From: Alisma plantago-aquatica | Taxonomy: Eukaryota > Streptophyta > Magnoliopsida > Alismatales > Alismataceae | Assembly: GCA_963693085.1 (NCBI GenBank) | Contig: OY856409.1 | Span: 1,167,983,749-1,168,047,748 of the forward strand | DNA length: 64,000 nucleotides | Direction: 5' to 3' | Part shown: piece after piece, positions 22,509 through 32,738 of the stretch | Numbering within the stretch: the stretch's first letter is position 1 | How the letters are laid out: the number at the start of each line of letters is the position of its first letter | Translations under genes and position numbers: made by a program | The notes under the pieces: generated by a model | Told to the model about the DNA's origin: nothing | Seen by the model: the letters and a program-made list of their open reading frames with translations, nothing else | Databases searched by the model: none

Positions 22509-24354
22509 TGATACCCGATTTCTATATGTGTTTCACTTTGCATTATGTCTCAATTTTTTACTCCTTTATCCCCATTTTCATGCATCATTTAATCATCTAG
22601 GATGCATTTTTAGTTTTTCCCATCTTTTATGTCTCCTTGTGACTAATCCATGATTTAATGATAGGAAATAATAAAGTCATCAAATTGGTGAAGAAATGGA
22701 GTAATGAAAGCATTCAAAGACCCGAGATAGCAAGAAATACAGTATGAATTTGGACCATATACAGTCCAGTGGACTGTATTTGTAGACTGACCAGACACAC
22801 TCCGACTGGTGGACCATATACAATCCTCATGGACCGTAAATCGGGTTGTTAGTTACTCATTTTTGGTGGTTTTTGAATTCCAAACCACCCCATTTTGGGG
22901 GGAAATGATGGCTCATGACATAAGGATGGTTGGGACTCAAAAAGGACATCATTACACACCTGGGAAAGAGTTCTGAGCACTGGAAAAAAGCTTGGGCGAA
23001 AGAGGGAGCATCTACACCAAATCCTAGCAGATTTGAAGGGATTTCTCCATGGACGACTTGTTTTCCTCCACAATTCTGAGTTGTTGGCCCTTCTACTCCA
23101 AGGAGAACTGAAGAAGGAGGTATGGAGATCATTCAAACGTTCTCCACTTGGAGAATTCGAAGTTCTACAGCTGTACTTTGAGTTTCCTTTCTTATTCTTC
23201 ATATTTCTTCTTATATCTAGATCATGTCTTGCAAACTCTACTTTGTGGTAGTTAATTTTGTCACTTTGAACATGGTAGCTTAAGTCTCCTTTTCTAAGAC
23301 TTGGGGAGTAGTTCCTACCTCATTTTAACATGAAGAACTAAGTTTCCATCATAATATAATCATGTTATCTCTTATGAAAATCGTTTAGGTTAACTACTTC
23401 TTTCATGGATTGATCACCCGTGAATGTATACCTAATGCTTTTAAGTTGTGCCGAGATGATAATTTAAGAGTGTGGAATTAATTGTTAGCCTAGTTCCATT
23501 TGTTGACAAAAGTGACATCTTTGAACTAGTATTTGTGCTTGCTTAACATACCTAGCTTATTCTATATTGAGTATCTATTTGATGAGAGTAAATAGAAATG
23601 CTTGGTAGAATCTCTTAATTGCTTGCCAAAAGAAACAATTAGGAGGCATGTATCTGTAAGAGAATCACATGATTAATTTTATGAATTTAATTCTATATGA
23701 TGGCCAGTTAGGAGTGAAACCCTTGTCTTGGAAATCTTCTTCCTTGGTGATAAAGTAATTTAATTAATTTTAGCTCATTTTGTTTCAATCATAAGTTTTA
23801 TTCTAATCAACTAAATATCATCCCTTAAAATCAGATTTAGGTTGTTGAACATCAACATGCTTGCGTTTAACAGCCTTGCTCCTTAGATGATCTTGAATAT
23901 ACTACGTGCACCCGTATACTTGTGAGGTAGTGCTCGAGCTTATAAATTTAAGACTTGTGTGTACAGCTAACAAGTTTTTGACTTGGTAGAATCTCTTAAT
24001 TGTTTGCCGAAAGGAACAATTAGGAGGCAAATATCTGTAAGAGAATCACATCATCAATTTTGTGAATTGAAGTCTATATGATGGCCAATTAGGAGTGAAA
24101 CCCTTGTCTTGGAAATCTTCTTCCTTGGTGATAAAGTAATTTGGTTTATCTTTCGCTCATTTTGTTTCAATCATAAGTTTTATTCTAATCAACTAAATAT
24201 CATCCCTTAAAATCAGATTTAGAATGTTGAACATCAACACGCTTGCGTTTAACAGCCTTTCTCCTTAGATGATCTCAAATATACTACACGCACCCATATA
24301 CTTGTGGGATAGTGCTCGAGCTTACAAATTTAAGACTTGTGTGCACGACTGACA
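22509..24354 (+). repeat. 5' LTR of an Athila/Tat-like Gypsy element
   Basis: The LTR is taken from TGATACCCGATT at 22509 to TGACA at 24354, six bases before the PBS. The left end is a best guess from TG and family-like wording. It contains a palindrome group built on ACCATATACAGTC/GGACTGTATTTG (22755-22830) and a 381-bp tandem duplication at its right end. The matching 3' LTR was not found. Confidence 0.6.
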
Positions 24355-24361
24355 AGTTTTT
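23601..24361 (+). repeat. 381-bp tandem duplication covering the LTR end
   Basis: Units 23601-23981 and 23982-24361 align from CTTGGTAGAATCTC to CAAGTTTTTG with scattered substitutions, roughly 90% identical by eye. The unit includes the LTR end and the AAGTTTTTG that normally joins LTR to PBS, so the first unit carries a vestigial LTR/PBS junction. Confidence 0.85.
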
Positions 24362-24378
24362 GGCACCGTTGCTGGGGA
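24361..24378 (+). promoter_or_regulatory. Athila/Tat-type primer-binding site
   Basis: TGGCACCGTTGCTGGGGA differs at two positions from the TGGCGCCGTTGCCGGGGA typical of Athila-like elements, where it pairs with a host tRNA 3' end. Confidence 0.85.
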
Positions 24379-24534
24379 GCATCGGTATATTTCTGTTAGA
24401 GTAAGAAGTGTTGATTAGTAAGCGAGACTAGATCACTCACCCCTATTTTATCATTCCATTATCATTTATATGATCTATCATATCTTCCATATTTTGTTAA
24501 GTGATTCTCACAACTTGTGAATTTGTAGAACTAT

Positions 24535-26041
24535 ATGTGGCGCTCGAAACACAATATTCAATTGTCTATGTTCTTAGACCCAGAGATCGAATGTACTCTT
24601 AGAAGTCGTAGACCATCAAGGAGGAGTGAAGGTTCTTCAAGCTTGGAAGACACCCAGCCATCATCGCCTCATTCTTCACTGCCATCTTCACCGAACAACC
24701 AAGAATCAATCACGGAAGACGACCATCCTCTTAAGGATTTTGTCGTTCCAGATACAATCAACATTAGTGGGGCTATCAACAGCCCACACTCGACAATCAT
24801 GCAAGTGGTTCAACAAAACTGCTTTGGAGGGACTCCTATGGAAGATCCCAATCTACATGTAGCTAAATTTTTGCAATATCTGAACATGTTCAAGATCAAT
24901 GGTGTTGCTCCTGATGACATATGACTATTATTATTTCCTTTTTCTCTATGGGATAGAGCCAAGGTGTGGCTCTCTTCTTTACCAAGAAATTACATTAACA
25001 ACTGGGATGAACTTCTCAAGGTCTTCTTAGCGAAGTACTTCCCACCCAGCAAGACTGCTCAACTAAGGATCCAATTGATAAATTTCACTCGAAATGATGG
25101 AGAGAGTGTGTATGATTCATGGGAAAGGTTCAAAGACCTCCAACATCTTTGTATTCATCATGGTTTAAGCAATTGGTTGCTACTCCAAACATTCTACAAT
25201 GGACTCTATTATAACACCAGGATGTCTATAGATGTTGCAACCAATGGAGCTCTCATGAACAAGCCTTACATGGAGGCTTATGCTATAATTGAAGACATGG
25301 AAATCAGTCATTGCCAATGGAGTACTGAAAGGAGTAATCAGCCACCCTCATCTTCCATTTCTTCAGGGAAGCAGGCAGGTGTCTGTGCCATTGAATCTAT
25401 TGATCTAACTATTGTAAAGTTAGATGCCCTCACTTAAAAGTTTGAAAGGTTGAATACTCAACCAACTCAACCAGTGAATCTCATTTGTGATGCAAATCAG
25501 GCTTTCAGTCAGGTAGCTTCTCCTAGCCACCCTTTAATTTTTCCTACTGAGGAACCTATAGAGCAGTGTAATATGGTAGGAATCTATGGGAACAAGCAAC
25601 TCTACAACTGATATTCCAACTCCTACAACCTAGGTCAGAGAGATCACCCAAATTTTTCCTACCACAACAACAAATAACATTCAAAATCCCCAACCAATCT
25701 AGAATAATCAACCACAACATGTTGGTAATAGACCATCTACAAGCAAAAACCCTCTAGGGTTCAATAACAATAACCAAAATTCCAATCAACTCCATCCATA
25801 CTCAAAACCCAGTCTGGAATCACTCTTAGAGAACTTTGTTTCATGTCAGATCAAGCAAAATGAAGAATTTTGGCAACAAGGACAGTTGATGAATGACACC
25901 ATCCAACAAAATTCTGATAAGGTAGATGTAATAGCTACTCACACAAAGATGATGGAGAATCAAGTTACTCAGCAAGCCCTTGCAAATCAACAAATCCCTA
26001 GGATCTCTTCCGAGCCAACCTTAATTGAACCCAAAAGATAA
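24535..26041 (+). pseudogene. Decayed Athila-like gag
   Basis: The first open segment (24535-24924) has a Ser/Pro-rich N-terminus and then the start of the retrotransposon gag domain (PHSTIMQVVQQNCFGG, then EDPNLHVAKFL). It ends in an in-frame TGA at 24922-24924. The same frame continues through 24964-25437 with the hallmarks of plant gag: WLSSLP, NWDELLKVFLAKYFPP, ESVYDSWERFKDL and a GLSNWLLLQTFYNGL-type helix. Further stops follow at 25435-25437, near 25610 and in the region to 26041. There the text is still gag-like, with Asn/Gln-rich sequence and FWQQG followed by a heptad-like stretch. No zinc knuckle is seen. The element cannot make full gag. Protease, reverse transcriptase and integrase are missing downstream. 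Confidence 0.85.
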
Positions 26042-27654
26042 AGGGAAGTTTGTTGCATCCAGCTCCTTCCCTAGAGCACACTGAAGAACAAGAAGCTAAA
26101 TGGTCTAGCTCTCAGACCTTAAATAGAGAACTTGTGGGAGGCAACCCACACTTTCTTTTATTTTTGTTGCTCATTTGTATAGAAAAAAATACAAATAAAT
26201 AGCATGTACTTTGGTTTTGAACTTTAAATATTGTCATTTGAATGGAGTAATTTTATTGCAGGTGTCAGATGTCAAGAGGAGGAGGAATAAGGCAATATTC
26301 AATTTGGCACAACATGAAATATAGTCTAGGCAGCAGACTGTATATGGTCATGTAGACTGTATCTAGATTTCTATCTTTTTATGGTCATTGGTACAGACCG
26401 TATACAGTCTCGGGACTGTCTATGGAAGTTATTTTGATTTAACTTTTCTCCACAGTGAGTTTTACGGTCATTAGCACTGACTGTATATGGTCCAAAGACC
26501 ATATTTGGGATATCATCAAGACTATAATGTGATGTTAATGGCCATGCATTCATGTCACATACAACAAGGTCACTGTCCATATCCTCCATCACAGATTGTA
26601 TAGTACATTGCTCGATATTGTTGGACACCACCGCCTACACGACCATCATTTGATCATCTAAATGACAATTGGTAGGTAAATCTTCTAATAATTTCTCCAT
26701 TGTTGGGTATGAGTTTGGGGAGATTATAAGAAGCCAAGGTATGTGTATATATTCCATTTCATTTGTCACCTTACATTTTTCATCATAGCATATATGCATT
26801 TTTTTCCTTTTTGATTTCTTTTGCTTGCATAGATTATTAGAGTGAAAATTTTGATATTTTGCTTAAGTGTCACAACGTCATGACTCCCAAATTGAAATAT
26901 TTCTAAATTCTCTTTAAAAGTGATTTCTCATGAACATCACAGATTCACATGTGGAATTCTTTGATTTTTGTTTTTCAACTACTTAATGAAAGCAAATATG
27001 CGAGTCATGTGTGTATCAGTGGTATGCCATTCAAGATCAAAGTTTGGAGCGTTAATCCTAGTTTGTTTATTCATCCTCTTTGCTGAAGGAATTGTGATTT
27101 GTGCTTTTGGCAAGATTGAGCAAGTATTCCCTTAATGAGCTGGTTATTGAACACAATTACTACTTATATCTTCTTCTAAAAATGAAAAAAAAAACTCGAA
27201 TTATCAATATCCTTGGGTAAATTTGCAAATCATATTACTTCTCAACCCTGAAAAGAGGTTAAACCACCCATTTGGTAATGCCAATCTAGCTTAAAAAACC
27301 GATCTGGTTGCGATGGTTGGGTGTTGAGACATAAAGAGGGAAACTAATCCCCACCTAGTAAGGCTGACCCCTCATAAGCATACCTCACGGAAACGAACAG
27401 TCAGGTGTCAGTAACCCAAAAAAAGAGGAAAAAATATGTAAGGAAGGAGATTTTGTAGTAATGTATAGATGATTTTTAGTTTCTAAGTGACTAATGCCTC
27501 AATATTACCAAAGGTGGAACGCCAAATTTTACCCTTTTTGGATGTCTTATCCAATCTAGTGGTTTGTAGAAAGCTCTTAACTTTAGTGATCTTGAATTGA
27601 CATTGGGACATGGAATGTTGAGTTAGAATATTTCTCTTATCAATCTAATTTTTA
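26042..27654 (+). other. 3' non-coding region of the Athila-like element, with palindromes
   Basis: Gag is followed directly by GTGGGAGGCAACCC (about 26136), a phrase typical of the region after pol or env in Athila elements, so pol has been removed by internal deletion. At 26334-26520 the motif GACTGTATATGGTC and its complement recur, the same palindrome as in the LTR. A PPT-like TTTGGGGAG lies near 26713. No 3' LTR is found before the Copia LTR at 27655. Confidence 0.55.
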
Positions 27655-28197
27655 TGTTGGAAAAATAAATCAAACAACATATGTGATTTTGTTGATATAT
27701 ATTATCTTGTGCACATTAAATGACGCAAAATTTCAATAAGGACTACAATCACCACTTTCACATAGAGAAATTATTCTGACTTCCATTTTTGGCTTCCATA
27801 TATCATATTCAAAGATGATTTGTCCAGTATACCTATCTATTAACAAGTAGCTATGTGTTTGACTTGATATAAAATATGATGACCAATGATACATAGTCAT
27901 AAATTAACACACATACTAGTCTTATGTATTATTGTCATCCTAATTTCCACAATAATACCTGACTAGGAACTTGGATAGGAATGAATACTCTTAGTATACA
28001 CATGATCTCATTTTCGGGTCCTCAACCCAAAATCACATGTCACGAGTAATACATTATTAGGAAATTATTATGTTCATTCATTATCTAATACAAAATAAAA
28101 CACAACAAAGAGAATTGCCTTTATTTTTAATCAATTTTAATCAAAATAAGTACATTATATCCTATTCCAATCACCATATGACTGGCTCAGGGTAACA
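27655..28197 (-). repeat. 3' LTR of a decayed Copia element
   Basis: The 543-bp sequence begins TGTTGGAAAAATAAATC and ends AGGGTAACA, so on the - strand it runs TGTT...AACA. The PPT and pol remnants lie on its right, which fixes the orientation. No TSD could be confirmed because the 5' end of the element is absent. Confidence 0.75.
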
Positions 28198-28210
28198 ATC
28201 TCCCACTTGC
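28198..28210 (-). promoter_or_regulatory. Polypurine tract of the decayed Copia
   Basis: The - strand reads CAAGTGGGAGATT just before the LTR, a common plant Copia PPT form. Confidence 0.75.
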
Positions 28211-29541
28211 ATTAGAACTAATCACTGATGAATCTAATTCTAAGTTACATAACATGACCATCATGATTCTATCGTGACAGTACTTTCTTTAAAGGGTAAG
28301 CACAACTCTTTTGATTGGTACTCTGTAATTCTTCAAATATCATATGTACAATCTCTCTTATGAGATGATAACATCATAGAATGTGCATTGAATGCTGATA
28401 TGACTTGTATTCCTTGGCTTGTTCTATGTATCTATTGTTATCACAAAATAGCTTTACTCCATCATCAACCACACCAAGTTCACTATTGAATTTCTTGATC
28501 AATATAATTTCTCTTGTTGTGTTGGATGCAATAATATACTCAACCTTAGTTGTAGAATAATACATTGTCTCTTTCTTGGAACTTTTTTAGCTTATAACTT
28601 TGTCATTGAGGAAAAACACAAAACCTAATTGTGATTAGTAATTGTACTTATAAGTTTAGAAGCTTGCATCATTGTAACGGTTTACATCCAACTCTTCCTC
28701 ACCTTTGTAAATTAGGAATTGATGCTTGGTTCTTCTCAAGTACTTAAGGTTGTTCTTTGCAACAATTTAGTAACCTTCACCAAGATCTGTTTGGTACCTA
28801 CTCATCATGCTTAAAGCATACAAGATGTTGAGATGTGTACATAACATAGCATACAAGATAGATACCATTGCAGAGGCATTTGTAAACTTACTCATGCATG
28901 TCCTTTATTATGAAGAGTTGGTAAATTGATCTCTAGAGAGACTTATTCCTTGAGACATTGTTAATATTCCTTTCTGAGCCTCATGCATGTTGAACCTATT
29001 CAACACTCTGTCAATGTATACACGTTGACAGTTCATTAAAAATGTATGTACTTTGACTTTGACCAAAAATCCTTTAAGTTCAATCTCTCTCTATATTTAT
29101 TCCTAGAATATAGGATGCTTCTCCCCATTCCTTCATAGAGAAGGTATTTCCCAACCTAGTTTTGACTGTATGTAGAGTAGGGTTGTCATTCCTTATCAAT
29201 AGATATGTCATTTGCATACAATATGAATAAACAATAATTCTTCCGCTCCTCTACTTGTAGGAACAAGTTTTGTCTTCATTCTGGATAAAGCCTAACTTTT
29301 TTAGTGTCTCAAGAGAATAAATTTTCCAACTTTGAGGTGCTTGCTTCAATTCATAGATTGACCTTCATATCTTATAAACCTTTCTAACTTCACTTGTAAC
29401 GATAAAACATTTGGGTTGTGTCATGTATAAATCCTCAAGTATATTCTTGTTAAGGATGTAGTTTTCCCATCTATTTTCCAAATCTCATAGTCATCATAAG
29501 GTGTAACAGAAAGCATGATCTTGATGGATTTAACCATGGCA

Positions 29542-29546
29542 ATGGG
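29542..29546. repeat. Left TSD (ATGGG) of the Cassandra-type solo LTR
   Basis: It is identical to 29835-29839. Removing the LTR and one copy restores a continuous reverse transcriptase reading frame across the site. Confidence 0.85.
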
Positions 29547-29834
29547 TGTAACATCTATGATTTGAAACCTCTGATAAAATGATCCTAAAAGGAAGGATTG
29601 GAATACTCAAATCACCAAATTGCACCCCCTTTTTAGGTATTCCATCACTAAGAACTCTTTGGTTAAGCATTCTCAACCCAAAGTAGTATTGTGATGGGTG
29701 ACTTCACGTGAAGTTGATCTTGGGTTGTGCATGAGTGAGGAAAAAGCACACAACAAGGCTAGTGGTGGTTTGTGGGGCCAATCTTAATTCCTGAAACTCC
29801 ATTAGAGCCTTGGGACGAGGTCGCATGCATTACA
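29547..29834 (+). mobile_element. Cassandra-type TRIM solo LTR with 5S rRNA-like sequence (288 bp)
   Basis: The element begins TGTAACATC and ends GCATTACA, with perfect ATGGG duplications on both sides. Positions about 29651-29731 parallel the second half of plant 5S rRNA: GAACTC, then GTTAAGC, TAGTATT, and GATGGGTGACTT followed by GAAGTTGATC. This is the internal promoter part (A box to C box region). Cassandra elements are the known TRIM retrotransposons whose LTRs carry 5S sequence, and 288 bp fits their LTR size. Only one LTR is present, with no PBS or second LTR, so it is a solo LTR left by recombination. The 5S part is too diverged to be a functional rRNA gene. Confidence 0.85.
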
Positions 29835-29839
29835 ATGGG
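29835..29839. repeat. Right TSD (ATGGG) of the Cassandra-type solo LTR
   Basis: It follows the terminal TTACA directly and matches 29542-29546. Confidence 0.85.
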
Positions 29840-30545
29840 TGAAAATGTTACATCATAGTATACACCTTGAACTTGCTTGAAACTAATTTCCCTAAAGGTT
29901 TGTACATCACCATCCATGTCAATATTTTTTTATGACCCATTTGCACCCTATGGGTTTTACCCCTTCAAGTGGATCCACCAAGGTCCATACCTTGTTGGTA
30001 TTTGTGGAGTCCATCTTAGATCTCATGGATTCAAGCTATTTCTCAAAATTAGGTCCCTTAATAGCCTCATTGTAGGTTCTTGGTTCTTCATCATCCATGA
30101 TCAACATATTTCCTTTTGAGTCATGAGAAATCCAAATCTCTCTAGATCAAGACATGACTAACTAGACCTTCAAGGTTCTTATGTAGAAGGAACTTGAGAT
30201 TGCACAACATTTTGTTATTCTCCTTGTTCCCCATCAACCTCCATGGGTTCAATGTTATCTTGTTGGTCTTAAACTTCTTTAAGTTTTATTTTCCTCCCAC
30301 TACGCCACTGGTTTCTCTGGAAATAAATTCCTTTTCAAGGACTACACCAATTTTGGCAACAAAGACTTTGTTATCATGTGGAATATAGAAGTAATATCCA
30401 TTTGTTTCCTTAGGACATCTTACCAAATGACATTTGTCTGATTTGTGTGTAAGCTTTTAAGAAACTATTTTTGACTTATGATTCACATCCCAAATCTTCA
30501 TAAAAGACACTTTGATACATTTCGTTTTTTGAAAATAGCTCAATA

Positions 30546-31555
30546 TCATTAAAAGCAAGCCATATGACATCTACAAGATAGACATCTCTCATCAAGTAAC
30601 CAAGCAACAACTCCTTTTGCAGAAAGACATAGCACAAGGCTCAGATTGGGATGTGATAGGTACATTTTAGCATTGTCCACCTCTTGTAGTGGTTGTCTAA
30701 AATAGCTATCTGGGATGGAATTCATCAATCTACATATACCTATGAGTACATCGGGAGAGGAGTTTTCATAGCTGCTGGCAGAGATTACCATCATGAAGAC
30801 AATGAAAGATCACCTGAAAAAGAGCTCGACCACAAAGTAACAACACAGACACAACGCCCCACAAAACTGGACAAGAAACACAACTACCAATGACGAGCAC
30901 TAAGTTTGCACCAACCAGGAGACTCGGGAAGGAAGCCAAACCCCAGCGATGCAGATACAGAGGAATGATGGCTCATGCAGATACAAAGGCGGGGAGTAGA
31001 GGGTGCTGGGAACTCTACCACCACTCCCGACCACCACTGCGAATAGGGGGCAGAAGACCTACACGAAGCACAAACCCAGCTTACTCCTCCTCTGCCTGAA
31101 GCACCAAGGGGCGCCCGAGCTCACCGTCTGCCCAAGAAGGAACCTGAGGCAGGACCACGACCAACAAATGACCACCATAGATAAAAAAAACTCACTGAGA
31201 TAAAAAGGAGCACCAGCAAAATAGGAGCTCATTGCTCCCACGAAGGAGAGACTAACCAAAGGAACAACAAGGCAGATGATCGGTGACTAAAACGAAAGAC
31301 GAAGCTGCCACAGACACCAAACCAACCACCTGACATGAGAATAAACAGAAACAAGCAAGAACTAAAACAGAACAGAGTAGAAATAGAAAGGGGGGAGAAA
31401 CCCCAGCCCCTCAGAACAAAACCGTCGCCCAGCCCGACATGGCAAAAACCTACAAAGGACAGCGACACCATGCATAGGGCGAAGAGGGTGAGTCCCCCAC
31501 CAGGCGAAAAACCACCATAGAACACTGGTTACTTAAACCTCCTCAGGGTCTAAGG
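30546..31555 (-). other. GC-richer insert of unknown origin (possible LINE 5' part)
   Basis: Base composition rises clearly between about 30800 and 31540. On the - strand several overlapping ORFs appear (31229-31525, 31059-31259, 30549-30794) without recognisable domains. Pyrimidine-rich leader-like text with CTGGTGCTCC and a GGTGGTTTTTCGCC start is reminiscent of plant L1 LINE 5' regions. I cannot show a LINE ORF. The left border is where Copia integrase text stops. A captured host fragment is an alternative. Confidence 0.3.
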
Positions 31556-32724
31556 CACTCTCCTTCCTATCTCAAAAGGTAAACATCTATACCATAGACA
31601 CATAGGTACCAAGAGCCTCATCATCTCTCTAGGGTTTGGTTCCTCTAAAGGCAACCAAGATATCATCAGCCTCTAGGGGTCAAGCATAAGGCAACCACTA
31701 TCATCCACTTAGGTCGCATCATCCTCAACTCTTCACTGTTCCTCAAATCTCGGGGTTTTAGGCTTACAACCTCCCTGCTCGAGGTCCTGCTCAAGATTAT
31801 CCTTATGCTTATCTCATAAGCCATCCATCATATCCTTATGGCCTTAGTTTTAACCTACTTCTTACGTTACTGATGTATTCTAGGTACAAGCTATACTCTA
31901 CTTGCATAAGCTCATAGGGTTTCTATAGGTTCTCTTCTAACCGCATCCATGAAGGAGCCATCCTTCACCCTAACATGCATGACCCTTTCCAGGGTTGGGT
32001 CGCCAAAGGCACTAGGTCATCTAACCTCTCCTGACTCGTATGGCATCCCAAGGTGTGTCCATCCAAACACCTGGTCTACCAGGACATCTAACTCTTCGTG
32101 TCATCTCTCTCTCTCTAACCTTCACTTAGGGTTAGGGTTAACATCATCTTTATAGGATGTGCCAGGTCTCTACTATTAATGGAGGTCTCTACCTCCAAGA
32201 CTAACTCTCTTTACTTATCCTCCTGACAAGAAGTTCTAGCCTCAGGCATCTCCTGAGGGCATGACAACCTATGTCATATGACCTAAGCATGTATCTATTC
32301 TTTAGTTTATGCTTAATCTATTAAGCTTATGTCCATGACATCTTATTTACATGCTTTTCATTAATTTGGTGGAGGATTCCTTAAACCTTATCAACCTTAC
32401 CCATACCTCAAGAGGGTGAGGAGAAGAGAGAAAACCCTAATCTTTAAGGTCCTTAACAACATTTGAGTTGAGAAGGGATGAACAAGATGAGAGAGTCCTA
32501 AAGGTATCTTATTTCGAATCATGCCCTAAGACTTTGGCCAGGCAATCACACAGATCTGGGAGTCCTCGTACTCCGACTAGTGGTGCGGAGGAAAGTATTT
32601 CCAGCCCCCGATCGTGATCCTTTTCTATACACCTCTGTCTTTCGGATAATCCTCTAATAACTCCCTTGGGTTCTATAGAATTTGTAAAATTTAATAATTA
32701 TTAAAGATTAAGTGAGGAACCTTC
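31556..32724 (-). other. Leader of a long-LTR Gypsy element, - orientation
   Basis: Starting at the PBS and reading left, the text matches in order the leaders at 37183-37400 and 49873-50030: AATAATTATTAAATTTTACA, then AGACAGAGGTGT, then AAAGGATCACG and a GGGGGCTGG segment. This shows a shared family. No gag ORF follows before the element is cut near 31556. Confidence 0.6.
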
Positions 32725-32736
32725 GCTCTGATACCA
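32725..32736 (-). promoter_or_regulatory. Primer-binding site of the long-LTR Gypsy element
   Basis: The - strand reads TGGTATCAGAGC two bases beyond the LTR terminus, an initiator-tRNA-Met type site. Confidence 0.85.
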
Positions 32737-32738
32737 AA

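Larger units (their letters stand above)
28211..30545 (-). pseudogene. Decayed Copia pol (integrase end, reverse transcriptase, RNase H), split by a Cassandra-type LTR
   Basis: Reading leftward on the - strand, the order is that of Copia pol. An integrase C-terminal stretch near 30280-30420 shows a CPKETNGYYFY-like segment and FISRE. The start of reverse transcriptase near 29920-29990 shows KVWTLVDPLEGVKPIGCKW. The FSPIAMVKSI region sits around 29500-29550, and a MKEWGEASYILG-like segment lies near 29100-29160. RNase H lies at about 28374-28565 with TKVEYI, FCDN and a QAKE stretch. Many stops and shifts break it, so it is inactive. Protease and gag are not seen to the right, where an unrelated GC-richer segment begins. 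Confidence 0.8.

Noticed and set aside
29651..29731. 5S rRNA gene
   Set aside because: Only the second half is recognisable, it is diverged, and it sits inside a TSD-flanked solo LTR of Cassandra type.
29877..30388. ORFs on the + strand at 29877-30119 and 30194-30388
   Set aside because: They are antisense to decayed Copia pol.
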